Source: Thalassobacter stenotrophicus
Lineage (GTDB): Bacteria > Pseudomonadota > Alphaproteobacteria > Rhodobacterales > Rhodobacteraceae
Assembly: GCF_001458315.1 (NCBI RefSeq)
Contig: NZ_CYRX01000008.1
Coordinates: forward strand, 1 to 64,000
Direction of reading: 5' to 3'
Length of the DNA stretch: 64,000 nt
The position numbers and the translations under genes were made by a program. Positions 56,692-64,000 of the stretch are shown here, piece after piece. Position 1 is the first letter of the stretch. Each line of letters starts with the position of its first letter. A model generated the notes under the pieces. The model had not been told where the DNA came from. It saw only the letters and a program-made list of their open reading frames with translations, and searched no databases.

Positions 56692-57872
56692 AGCGGGTCT
56701 CTGTCTTTGGGGCCACGGGTTCGATTGGTCAGAACACGCTGGACCTGATCGCGCGCGAGCGGGATGCCTACGATGTTGTCGCCCTAACGGGGGGTGGCAA
56801 TATTGGTCAACTTGCGAAAGATGCCAAAGCCTTACAGGCCGAAGTTGCAGTAACAGCTTATCCGGAAAAACTGGATGAGTTGCGCGACGCCCTCGCGGGT
56901 TCAGGGGTAGAGGCAGCAGCAGGGCCAGAGGCAATCGCTGAGGCCGCAGATCGTCCGGCCGATTGGATTATGTCGGCGATTGTGGGCGCCGCGGGGCTTG
57001 TCCCGGGGTTACGCGCTTTGCGCCATGGCACCACGCTTGCGCTTGCAAACAAGGAGAGCCTAGTCACCGCAGGGCCCCACTTGATGGCCGAAGCTAAGCG
57101 CCACGGCGCACGTATTTTGCCAGTGGATTCAGAACATTCCGCTGTCTTCCAAGGCCTCGTGGGTGAAAATATCGAAGACGTTGAGCGGATTGTTATCACG
57201 GCCTCTGGTGGGGCCTTGCGTGACTGGCCGCTAGAGCAACTGGGTGCCGCGACGCTTGCCGACGCCTGCGCACACCCCAACTGGGATATGGGGCAGCGCA
57301 TCACGATTGACAGCGCCTCTATGTTTAACAAGGCGCTGGAACTCATTGAAACAAGAGAGTTCTTTGATGTAGCGCCTGAGCAGATTGAGGCCGTGGTTCA
57401 TCCCCAAAGCCTGATCCACGCGTTGGTGGGGTTCCGTGACGGTGCGCTGATGGCCCATATTGGTCCGCCCGATATGCGGCACGCCATTGGGTATGCTTTG
57501 CATTGGCCGGACCGCAAACACCTGCCGGTCGCGCGGCTTGATCTGGCGCAGATCGCGACGCTTGAATTCCGGCCTGCTTGTGAAAAACGCTGGCCTGCGT
57601 TGCGCTTAGCGCGCGAAGTTATGCATCTGCGCGGGTTGGCGGGTGCCTGCTTTAACGCCGCCAAAGAGAGTGCGCTTGATGCTTTCATCGCGGGTCAGAT
57701 TGGTTTTCTGACCATGACTGAGGTGGTTGAGCGCACGCTCGAACAGACGCAGGCCCGCGAAGGCCTTGATAGTGCCACAGTGTCCCTTGATAACATCCTC
57801 GCGGTGGACCACCTAAGCAGGACACGTGCCGTTGAAATCGCTGCGCAACTGGCTGGCGCACACACCGACTAA
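56688..57872 (+). CDS. dxr: 1-Deoxy-D-xylulose 5-phosphate reductoisomerase
   Basis: Second step of the MEP isoprenoid pathway. The 394 residues show the NADPH motif GATGSIGQNTLDLIA at the N-terminus, the ALANKESLVTAGP loop near residue 122, PVDSEHSAVFQGL near 145, ITASGGALRDWP near 170 and HPNWDMGQRITIDSASMFNKALE near 205. Overlaps cdsA by four bases. Confidence 0.97.
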   Translation: MKRVSVFGATGSIGQNTLDLIARERDAYDVVALTGGGNIGQLAKDAKALQAEVAVTAYPEKLDELRDALAGSGVEAAAGPEAIAEAADRPADWIMSAIVGAAGLVPGLRALRHGTTLALANKESLVTAGPHLMAEAKRHGARILPVDSEHSAVFQGLVGENIEDVERIVITASGGALRDWPLEQLGAATLADACAHPNWDMGQRITIDSASMFNKALELIETREFFDVAPEQIEAVVHPQSLIHALVGFRDGALMAHIGPPDMRHAIGYALHWPDRKHLPVARLDLAQIATLEFRPACEKRWPALRLAREVMHLRGLAGACFNAAKESALDAFIAGQIGFLTMTEVVERTLEQTQAREGLDSATVSLDNILAVDHLSRTRAVEIAAQLAGAHTD

Positions 57873-57887
57873 ACAAAGGAACACCTT

Positions 57888-59222
57888 TTGGATTTTAGTT
57901 TGCTGCCCCAGTTCGGCGGTCTTGTTTGGACCCTGCTTGCCTTTGTCGTTGCCCTATCGGTCATCGTCGCGATCCATGAATATGGGCATTACATCGTCGG
58001 TCGTTGGTGCGGCATCCATGCCGAGGTGTTCTCGATTGGGTTTGGCCCTGTGATATGGGCGCGTCCAGACAAACGCGGAACAGTTTGGCAGATCGCGGCG
58101 TTGCCGTTTGGGGGCTACGTTAAATTCAAAGGTGATGCGAATGCGGCCTCGGTCGGCGGTGACGGCACGGTCCAAACGATGACCGACGCAGAGCGGCGCA
58201 GCACAATGCCCGGCGCGCCCTTAGCAGCTCGTGCCGCAACAGTTGCGGCGGGGCCAGTGTTCAACTTCATCATGTCGATTGCCATTTTTGCTGTGTTTGT
58301 CGGCATCGCAGGCCGGGCGACGGATGATCCGATCGTTGGGATACTCAAGCCGCTGCCTGCAGATTGGTCGACGCTGCAACCGGGCGATATGATTACGGCA
58401 ATTGATGGCGTCGCCGTGGACACGATGGAGGACGTCTTGGTAACGGCCTCTGAGCTGACGCCTGCGACGAACGTGACCTACGATATCGTAAGGGATGGCG
58501 CTTCGCTTCAGGTTGAGGCGACGTTCCCATTGGTGTCGGTCATCGACGCGGTGCAGCCGCGATCTGCTGCCGTGAACGCGGGCCTTTTGAAAGGCGATGT
58601 CATCAAATCAGTAGATGGCGCGCCGATCCATGCCTTTGGCCAGTTGCGAGAGATCGTAGCGGCCTCAGGCGGTGCCCCCCTCAACCTAGAGGTTTGGCGC
58701 GCAGGGGAGACGCTGGATGTCACGCTCAGCCCACGCCGTGTCGACCTGCCGCTCGCCGAGGGCGGATTTGAGACACGCTGGCTGATCGGCATCTCTGGCG
58801 GGCTATTTTTTGAGCCTGAGACTGAGACTATGGGTCCCCTGAGCGCGATCACATATGGGGCGGAGCAGACATGGTTCATCGTTAATTCGTCGCTCTCGGC
58901 GCTCTATCATATTATAACTGCCCAGATTTCGACCTGTAACCTGTCGGGTCCTGTCGGGATCGCGGGGGCCGCTGCGGACACCGCTGCTATGGGGGCCAGT
59001 GAGTTTATCTGGTTCATTGCGGTCCTTTCGACCGCCGTGGGCCTGCTGAACCTGTTCCCCATTCCCGTCCTCGACGGGGGGCATTTGGTCTTTTACGCCT
59101 ATGAAGCCGTGCGTGGTAAACCGCCCTCGGACAAGACACTGAACGTCATGATGACAGTTGGTATCATGCTGATGGGATCGTTGATGGTTTTCGCCCTAAT
59201 GAACGATTTTCTCTGCCCGTAG
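57888..59222 (+). CDS. rseP: RseP-family site-2 zinc protease
   Basis: Intramembrane metalloprotease that cleaves membrane proteins such as anti-sigma factors. The 444 residues have H30-E-Y-G-H34 in the first helix, two PDZ-like domains between residues about 110 and 300 (KPLPADWSTLQPGDMITAIDG and AAVNAGLLKGDVIKSVDGAPI), and the second zinc motif FPIPVLDGGHL near residue 385. The start is a TTG at 57888 with AAAGGA upstream. It precedes bamA in the conserved envelope cluster. Confidence 0.94.
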   Translation: MDFSLLPQFGGLVWTLLAFVVALSVIVAIHEYGHYIVGRWCGIHAEVFSIGFGPVIWARPDKRGTVWQIAALPFGGYVKFKGDANAASVGGDGTVQTMTDAERRSTMPGAPLAARAATVAAGPVFNFIMSIAIFAVFVGIAGRATDDPIVGILKPLPADWSTLQPGDMITAIDGVAVDTMEDVLVTASELTPATNVTYDIVRDGASLQVEATFPLVSVIDAVQPRSAAVNAGLLKGDVIKSVDGAPIHAFGQLREIVAASGGAPLNLEVWRAGETLDVTLSPRRVDLPLAEGGFETRWLIGISGGLFFEPETETMGPLSAITYGAEQTWFIVNSSLSALYHIITAQISTCNLSGPVGIAGAAADTAAMGASEFIWFIAVLSTAVGLLNLFPIPVLDGGHLVFYAYEAVRGKPPSDKTLNVMMTVGIMLMGSLMVFALMNDFLCP

Positions 59223-59278
59223 GCGCTTATTTCGGGCCAATTGAAACGATTGTTGACCTGAAACGCCGCATTTCCGCC

Positions 59279-59319
59279 CAATTCAGCAACTAGACTGCTC
59301 GCATTGAATTGCTGAATTG
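59279..59319 (+). promoter_or_regulatory. Inverted repeat just before the 42-codon gene's ribosome site
   Basis: Perfect 11-bp arms CAATTCAGCAA (59279-59289) and TTGCTGAATTG (59309-59319) flank a 19-nt spacer; the arm centres are 30 bp apart. The second arm ends one base before GGAGG (59321-59325). It could be an operator or an mRNA hairpin that affects ribosome binding. Confidence 0.65.
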
Positions 59320-59333
59320 CGGAGGCGTTTGTG

Positions 59334-59462
59334 ATGAAACACATTCACGATGGATACCGGGGCTTGTCCTTGTTTTTCGGTCTGAACGCGGATCGGTTTC
59401 TTTCGGTTTTGATGGTCGGGTTCGCCCTTTTGATGGCCACTTACTTTGCAGCGTTGATGTAA
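59334..59462 (+). CDS. 42-residue single-helix membrane protein between rseP and bamA
   Basis: A short gene with GGAGG eight bases before its ATG. The product begins MKHIHDGYRGLSLFFGLNAD and continues as a hydrophobic helix (RFLSVLMVGFALLMATYFAALM) to the end. A GTG three bases upstream is an alternative start. I recognise a similar short GYRGLS motif protein in related Rhodobacteraceae but no named family or function. Position in the envelope cluster and one membrane helix suggest a small membrane protein. Confidence 0.72.
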   Translation: MKHIHDGYRGLSLFFGLNADRFLSVLMVGFALLMATYFAALM

Positions 59463-59565
59463 GTCGCGGATGTCGCAGTAGCTTGCCTACGCTGATTGCG
59501 TTCATCTTGGTTAATTTTACTGTGGCAAAGGCCCGCAAAGCGAGGCTTTTGCGGCAAAGTGGGTT

Positions 59566-59594
59566 TTGACATGGTCCCGGGCCTGCGGTAGATG
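59566..59594 (+). promoter_or_regulatory. Candidate promoter of bamA
   Basis: TTGACA (59566-59571) and TAGATG (59589-59594) lie 17 bp apart, 39 bp before the bamA start codon. This is a near-ideal -35 with a fair -10. It suggests bamA has its own promoter within the cluster. Confidence 0.55.
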
Positions 59595-59632
59595 CAAAGA
59601 AGATGTAGTATGCAATCGAGCGGGGCATTACC

Positions 59633-61948
59633 ATGGATAGGCATTTTAGCCTCACGCGGCGCGCGCGCGCAGTGGGCCTTGCGGTCTTAACAGCTGGGAT
59701 CGTTTCTAGCGCGGCCCAAGCGCAAACCTTCCAGTTCTCTAGCTTTGAGATCGAGGGTAACCAGCGCATCGAAGATGCCACGATCCTTAGCTTTATTGAC
59801 CTGCCGACTGGCCAATCCGTCTCGGCGGCCCGTGTGAATGACGGGCTTCAACGGCTGCAAAACTCGGGCCTGTTTGAGAGCGTTGAGTTGGTGCCCCAAG
59901 GCAGCCGTCTGATTGTGGTTGTCCAAGAGTTTCCGACCATCAACCAGATTAACTTCGAGGGCAACGACCGGCTCGATGCGGAAATTCTGCAATCGCTGGT
60001 CACGTCCCAAGTGCGGCGTGTGTTTTCGCCCCAACAGGCAGAGCGCGACGCGGCCACCATCATCCAGGCCTATGCAGACCAAGGCCGTCTGACCGCGAGT
60101 GTCACGCCCAAGATCATTCGCCGCTCTGACAACCGTGTCGATTTGGTGTTTGAGATTTCGGAAGGGCGCACCGTTGAGATTGAGCGCGTGTCATTTGTCG
60201 GCAACCGCGCGTATTCGGACCGCCGTTTGCGCCGCGTCCTTGAAAGCACGCAGGCTGGTATTTTTCGCGCGCTGATCCGTTCTGACACGTTTGTGGCCGA
60301 CCGGATCGCGTTTGATCGTCAACTCTTGCGCGATTTCTTTCAGGCACGTGGTTACGTGGATGCGCAAGTTCTCTCTGTCAGCTCAGAACTGAGCCCTGAG
60401 CGGGACGGTTTCTTTCTGACGTTTCGCGTTCAAGAGGGGCAGCAGTTTAGTTTTGGTGCGCTGACGGCGTCGTCTGATTTGTCCGACGTGGACCCGGATC
60501 AGTTCCAAGACGAAATTCGGATTGGCGAGGGTAAAACCTATTCGCCCCAAGCGGTTGATGCGACCATCGAACGGCTCGAATTGCTGGCCTTGCAACAGGG
60601 TCTCGACTTTGTTCGCGTGACGCCCCGTGTCACCCGCAATGACGAAGCCCGCACGCTCGACATCGATTTCGTCGTGGAACGTGGGCCGCGCGTCTTTGTG
60701 GAGCGCATTGATATCGAAGGCAACGCGACCACGCTGGACCGCGTTATTCGTCGCCAATTTGCAACCGTTGAGGGGGACCCCTTCAACCCACGTGCCATTC
60801 GCTTGGCTGCGGAACGTATCCGTGCCTTGGGGTATTTCACCCAATCCGACGTTTCTGCGCGTGAAGGCTCAGACCCCTCGCAAGTCATTGTGGATGTAGA
60901 TGTAGAAGAGCAGCCAACCGGTTCACTTGGCTTTGGGGCCAACTATTCGGTGCAAGACGGTGTCGGCCTCGCGCTCACCTTCCGGGAGACAAACTTCCTT
61001 GGGCGTGGTCAGGTCGTAAACTTCACGCTCGACACAAGCAGTGACAACGCCAATTCGCAGCTGACCTTCGCCGAGCCGTTCTTCCTCAATCGGGATTTGG
61101 CGGCATCCTTCAGCGTGTTCTACCGCACAACCGACAGCGAAGACGGCGCATTCGATACGCGCAGCGTTGGCGCGTCGGTCGGTTTGGGCTTTCCCACCGG
61201 TGAATATAGCGACCTGCGGATGAGCTACAGCTTTACCCGCGATACGCTGACGCCCGATAGCGTTGCGACTATCTCGCAGATCATCGAGGATGAGCAGGGC
61301 ACGGCCGACACCTCAGCCATTGGGTATCGCTGGCGTTATGACACGCGCAACGTGGGGCTGAACCCGGATGCGGGTGTGCTGCTGCAATTCGGACAAGAAT
61401 TCGCTGGCCTCGGCGGTGATGAAGAGTTCATCAAGTCGACCTTCCGGTTAGCGGGTGAAACCACTGTTTGGAACGGTGATGTCCTGCTTTTGGCCACAGT
61501 GGAGGGCGGCAACCTGACGTCGCTCGGGGATACAGTCTCACGGGAATCCAACCGCTTTTTCAACTCACAGAACATTTTGCGCGGGTTCGAAAGCTCGGGC
61601 ATCGGTCCGCGTGATTTGAACGCTGGCAACGACCCCTTGGGCGGGAACAACTACTTTGCCGCACGAGTTGAGGCGCAGTTCCCAATCAACCTTGTGCCCG
61701 AAGAATACGGCATCTCAGGGGCTGTGTTTTATGACATGGGGTCCGTCTGGGGTTTGGATAATGTGAACGGCGGCCCCACGGGTGCGGATATCGTTGATGA
61801 CAGCTTTGAGCTGCGCTCTACGATTGGGTTTGGCCTGTTGTGGGACACTCAAATCGGCCCGCTGCGGTTCAACTTTACCAATGCTGTCAACGCAGAAACC
61901 GCTGACCGCGAGCAGTCGTTCGACTTCACCATCAGCACACGGTTCTAG
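59633..61948 (+). CDS. bamA: Outer-membrane protein assembly factor BamA
   Basis: Inserts beta-barrel proteins in the outer membrane. A 771-residue precursor with a signal peptide ending near AAQAQT (residue 32), five POTRA repeats between about residues 33 and 430, and a C-terminal barrel (Bac_surface_Ag) whose last residue is Phe, as usual for barrel proteins (DFTISTRF). The start MDRHFSLTRRARAVGLAVLTAG fits the signal. Confidence 0.96.
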   Translation: MDRHFSLTRRARAVGLAVLTAGIVSSAAQAQTFQFSSFEIEGNQRIEDATILSFIDLPTGQSVSAARVNDGLQRLQNSGLFESVELVPQGSRLIVVVQEFPTINQINFEGNDRLDAEILQSLVTSQVRRVFSPQQAERDAATIIQAYADQGRLTASVTPKIIRRSDNRVDLVFEISEGRTVEIERVSFVGNRAYSDRRLRRVLESTQAGIFRALIRSDTFVADRIAFDRQLLRDFFQARGYVDAQVLSVSSELSPERDGFFLTFRVQEGQQFSFGALTASSDLSDVDPDQFQDEIRIGEGKTYSPQAVDATIERLELLALQQGLDFVRVTPRVTRNDEARTLDIDFVVERGPRVFVERIDIEGNATTLDRVIRRQFATVEGDPFNPRAIRLAAERIRALGYFTQSDVSAREGSDPSQVIVDVDVEEQPTGSLGFGANYSVQDGVGLALTFRETNFLGRGQVVNFTLDTSSDNANSQLTFAEPFFLNRDLAASFSVFYRTTDSEDGAFDTRSVGASVGLGFPTGEYSDLRMSYSFTRDTLTPDSVATISQIIEDEQGTADTSAIGYRWRYDTRNVGLNPDAGVLLQFGQEFAGLGGDEEFIKSTFRLAGETTVWNGDVLLLATVEGGNLTSLGDTVSRESNRFFNSQNILRGFESSGIGPRDLNAGNDPLGGNNYFAARVEAQFPINLVPEEYGISGAVFYDMGSVWGLDNVNGGPTGADIVDDSFELRSTIGFGLLWDTQIGPLRFNFTNAVNAETADREQSFDFTISTRF

Positions 61949-61964
61949 GCCCGTGCGGGACGTG

Positions 61965-62648
61965 ATGCGGCGCGCGTCTGGTCGGGCCTTAGCCCGTACG
62001 GTGTTGGCGGCCACTCTTACATGGCTACCGATGGTGCCTGCGGTGGCCCAAGCGCCACTCCCCGAGATTCCGCGTCTCGCGATTGTGGTGCTGGACCGCG
62101 ACGCGCTTTATACGAACAGCCTTTTTGGGCAACGCATTCGGCGTGAAATTGAGGCCGCGTCACAGGCGCTATCACTTGAGAACCGACGCATAGAAGCGGC
62201 CTTGGTTGCCGAGGAACAAGTTCTGACAGATCAGCGTGGGCAGATGGATCCAGCCGCGTTTCGGGCCATGGCTGATGAGTTCGACACCCGCGTCGAGGAA
62301 ATTCGTCAGGCCCAAGACGTTAAGGGCAGGGCGCTTGCGCAACAGGCCGAACAGGCCTCTCAGTTGTTTTTTGAATTCGCAGGTCCGGTTTTGACCGATC
62401 TGGCGCAACGCACGGGCGCCTTAGTGGTTTTGGACCGTCGCACCGTTTTGGCGGCGGCTGACCAAGTGGACATCACCCTGCGTGCCATCGCCGAGGTGGA
62501 TCGGGTCGTTGGGGCAGGCCCTGGTCTAGAGGCAATGATGGACGCACAGGTCCAAGTGCCGACGCAACGCCCCGCAGCCCCCCAATCCCGCGCCCCGGAG
62601 CCTGGGACCGACGACAACACGGTGGAAAGCCCCGTTCGTATCGACTAA
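61965..62648 (+). CDS. OmpH/Skp-family periplasmic chaperone
   Basis: A 227-residue periplasmic chaperone for outer-membrane proteins. Signal peptide of about 29 residues (TVLAATLTWLPMVPAVAQA), then AIVVLDRDALYTNSLFGQRIRREIEAASQALSLENRRIEAALVAEEQVLTDQR, the coiled-coil arms of Skp, and a disordered Pro-rich C-terminus. Start set at the ATG at 61965; GTG codons three and twelve bases earlier also fit. It begins 17 bp after the bamA stop. Confidence 0.88.
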   Translation: MRRASGRALARTVLAATLTWLPMVPAVAQAPLPEIPRLAIVVLDRDALYTNSLFGQRIRREIEAASQALSLENRRIEAALVAEEQVLTDQRGQMDPAAFRAMADEFDTRVEEIRQAQDVKGRALAQQAEQASQLFFEFAGPVLTDLAQRTGALVVLDRRTVLAAADQVDITLRAIAEVDRVVGAGPGLEAMMDAQVQVPTQRPAAPQSRAPEPGTDDNTVESPVRID

Positions 62649-62759
62649 ACCGACCCCATAACGCAGCGCCTTTTGCCCGGCTCGCCCGGGTTGCATCGGC
62701 GCCGCACAATCGCGCAGACTGCAAATAGCAGGCACACGACCCATCCGTCAGGAGCATTC

Positions 62760-63236
62760 ATGACCGACACCCCCGCCATCCCGACCGAGGCTGATATCCA
62801 TCTTATTCAACGGATTATCCCGCATCGTTACCCGTTTTTGCTGGTCGACAAGGTGCGTGATATCGTTCCCAACACCTCGGCTATCGGGATCAAGAATGTG
62901 ACGTTCAACGAGCCGCATTTTCAGGGTCACTTCCCCGCGACGCCCATTATGCCCGGCGTCACCATCATTGAGGCGATGGCGCAAACAGCCGCCGTTATGG
63001 TCGGTGTGTCGATGAATATGGCCGACAAGGACTTGCTGGTTTACTTCATGGGCATCGACAAATGTAAGTTCCGTCGCAAAGTCGTGCCCGGCGATGTGCT
63101 TGAAATGGCCGTGTCCGTGACGCGCGGCAAACCCGGTGGCAAAGTCTGGAAGTTCGAAGGCAAAGCCACAGTCGAAGGCGAGATGGCCGCTGAGTGCGAG
63201 TTTACCGCCATGATGGACCTGCCGAAGGACGCATGA
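62760..63236 (+). CDS. fabZ: 3-Hydroxyacyl-ACP dehydratase FabZ
   Basis: Dehydrates hydroxyacyl-ACP in fatty acid synthesis. The 158-residue hot-dog fold has the signature [15 protein letters not shown] and [26 protein letters not shown] with catalytic His and Glu. The ATG at 62760 has GGAG upstream. lpxA overlaps its stop (ATGA). Confidence 0.97.
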   Translation: MTDTPAIPTEADIHLIQRIIPHRYPFLLVDKVRDIVPNTSAIGIKNVTFNEPHFQGHFPATPIMPGVTIIEAMAQTAAVMVGVSMNMADKDLLVYFMGIDKCKFRRKVVPGDVLEMAVSVTRGKPGGKVWKFEGKATVEGEMAAECEFTAMMDLPKDA

Positions 63237-64000
63237 GCATGGCGATTGACCCCACGGCCACGATCCATCCTTCCAGCGTGATTGAGCCCGGTGCCAAAAT
63301 CGGCGCGGGCGTTCGCATCGGCCCGTTTTGTGTTGTTGGGCCGGATGTGCGACTCGCGGATCGTGTTGAACTGAAGTCGCACGTGGTGGTTGCGGGCGAC
63401 ACTTCGGTGGGTGAGGACACTGTCATCTTTTCCTTCGCGTCTATCGGTGAAATCCCACAGGATTTGAAGTTTGACGGGGAAAAGACCCAGCTGATCATCG
63501 GCGCGCGCAATCGCATCCGTGAGCACGTGACAATGAACACAGGGACCGAGCAGGGCGGTGGTGTGACCCGCGTCGGCGATGACGGTTTGTTCATGGCGGG
63601 CTGCCATATTGCCCATGATTGTATCATTGGAAACCGCGTGATTGTGGTGAACAACTCTGCCTGCGCTGGTCACTGTGTGCTTGAGGACGATGTAATCGTC
63701 GGTGGGCTGTCGGGTATTCACCAATGGGTGCGCGTGGGGCGCGGCGCGATTATCGGCGCGCTGTCGATGGTCACAAATGACGTGATCCCCCACGGTCTTG
63801 TCCAAGGACCACGCGGTGAATTGGATGGCCTTAATCTTGTGGGCCTCAAACGTCGCGGCGTCGCGCGTGAGGATATCACCGCACTCCGGGCCGCATTTTT
63901 GACGCTGAAACAGGGCGAAGGCACCTTTACGGAGCGGGCTAAGCGCATTGGCGACGAAAACGACAGCGAATATGTGCAACAGATGGTTAGCTTTATCATG
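63233..64000 (+). CDS. lpxA: UDP-N-acetylglucosamine acyltransferase LpxA, 3' end outside window
   Basis: First step of lipid A synthesis. 256 codons are visible with no stop before the window ends. The left-handed beta-helix hexapeptide repeats are clear ([29 protein letters not shown] and [49 protein letters not shown]), and the catalytic His is in the AHDC loop. The ATG at 63233 overlaps the fabZ stop; a second ATG at 63239 is possible. LpxA is about 260 residues long, so nearly the whole gene is here. Confidence 0.94.
   Translation, partial: MSMAIDPTATIHPSSVIEPGAKIGAGVRIGPFCVVGPDVRLADRVELKSHVVVAGDTSVGEDTVIFSFASIGEIPQDLKFDGEKTQLIIGARNRIREHVTMNTGTEQGGGVTRVGDDGLFMAGCHIAHDCIIGNRVIVVNNSACAGHCVLEDDVIVGGLSGIHQWVRVGRGAIIGALSMVTNDVIPHGLVQGPRGELDGLNLVGLKRRGVAREDITALRAAFLTLKQGEGTFTERAKRIGDENDSEYVQQMVSFIM

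Overview
The window is a chromosomal segment of an alphaproteobacterium of the family Rhodobacteraceae, most likely a marine roseobacter-type organism. The basis is family knowledge: small proteins of Rhodobacteraceae type (DUF6477, DUF6456), 5-aminolevulinate synthase-type haem synthesis, an alphaproteobacterial SOS operator (GTTC-N7-GTTC), the trpGDC-moaC-moeA-lexA order, and a sulfoacetaldehyde/sulfite oxidation cluster. No rRNA or tRNA gene was recognised. Species cannot be given from sequence alone.

Layout. 1-1593 is the edge of an AT-rich integrated element: a cut-off P-loop kinase gene and a tyrosine recombinase, abutting the 3' end of guaA, a known integration target. 1594-10689 is core genome: guaA, a trimethylamine-methyltransferase-like gene, two lineage-specific small-domain proteins, an RTX calcium-binding protein, citrate synthase and glutamyl-tRNA synthetase. 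10781-19510 holds comEC, lexA with a triple-half-site SOS promoter, and the tightly overlapped trpG-trpD-trpC-moaC-moeA run, with divergent yibQ. 19518-23538 carries a Rieske oxygenase pair and ilvB-ilvH, preceded by what reads as a complete transcription attenuator: a 14-codon leader peptide with Leu-Leu-Val-Ile-Val, an antiterminator and a terminator. 23814-26052 is a translationally coupled aldolase / mutarotase-like / UPF0178 operon.

26101-33595 is a sulfonate-sulfur module on the minus strand, transcribed xsc-pta-soeA-(50-aa membrane protein)-soeB-soeC. Xsc splits sulfoacetaldehyde into acetyl phosphate and sulfite, Pta makes acetyl-CoA, and the cytoplasmic molybdoenzyme probably oxidises sulfite into the quinone pool. 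33929-39933 has an M20 peptidase, a secreted small protein, hemA, a RodZ-like protein and ispG. 39958-43861 is the divergent putR/putA proline catabolism pair. 43922-51457 is an AraC regulator followed by a four-gene peptide-type ABC importer with an enlarged permease. 51522-64000 is miaA, pyrH, an inserted Hint-domain gene, and the envelope cluster frr-uppS-cdsA-dxr-rseP-(42-aa membrane protein)-bamA-ompH-fabZ-lpxA, where lpxA runs off the right end.

The most interesting unlisted structures are the ilv attenuator, the two short membrane-protein genes (50 and 42 codons) inside otherwise well-known operons, the three-half-site lexA promoter, the guaA-borne island edge, and several strong inverted repeats in promoter gaps.
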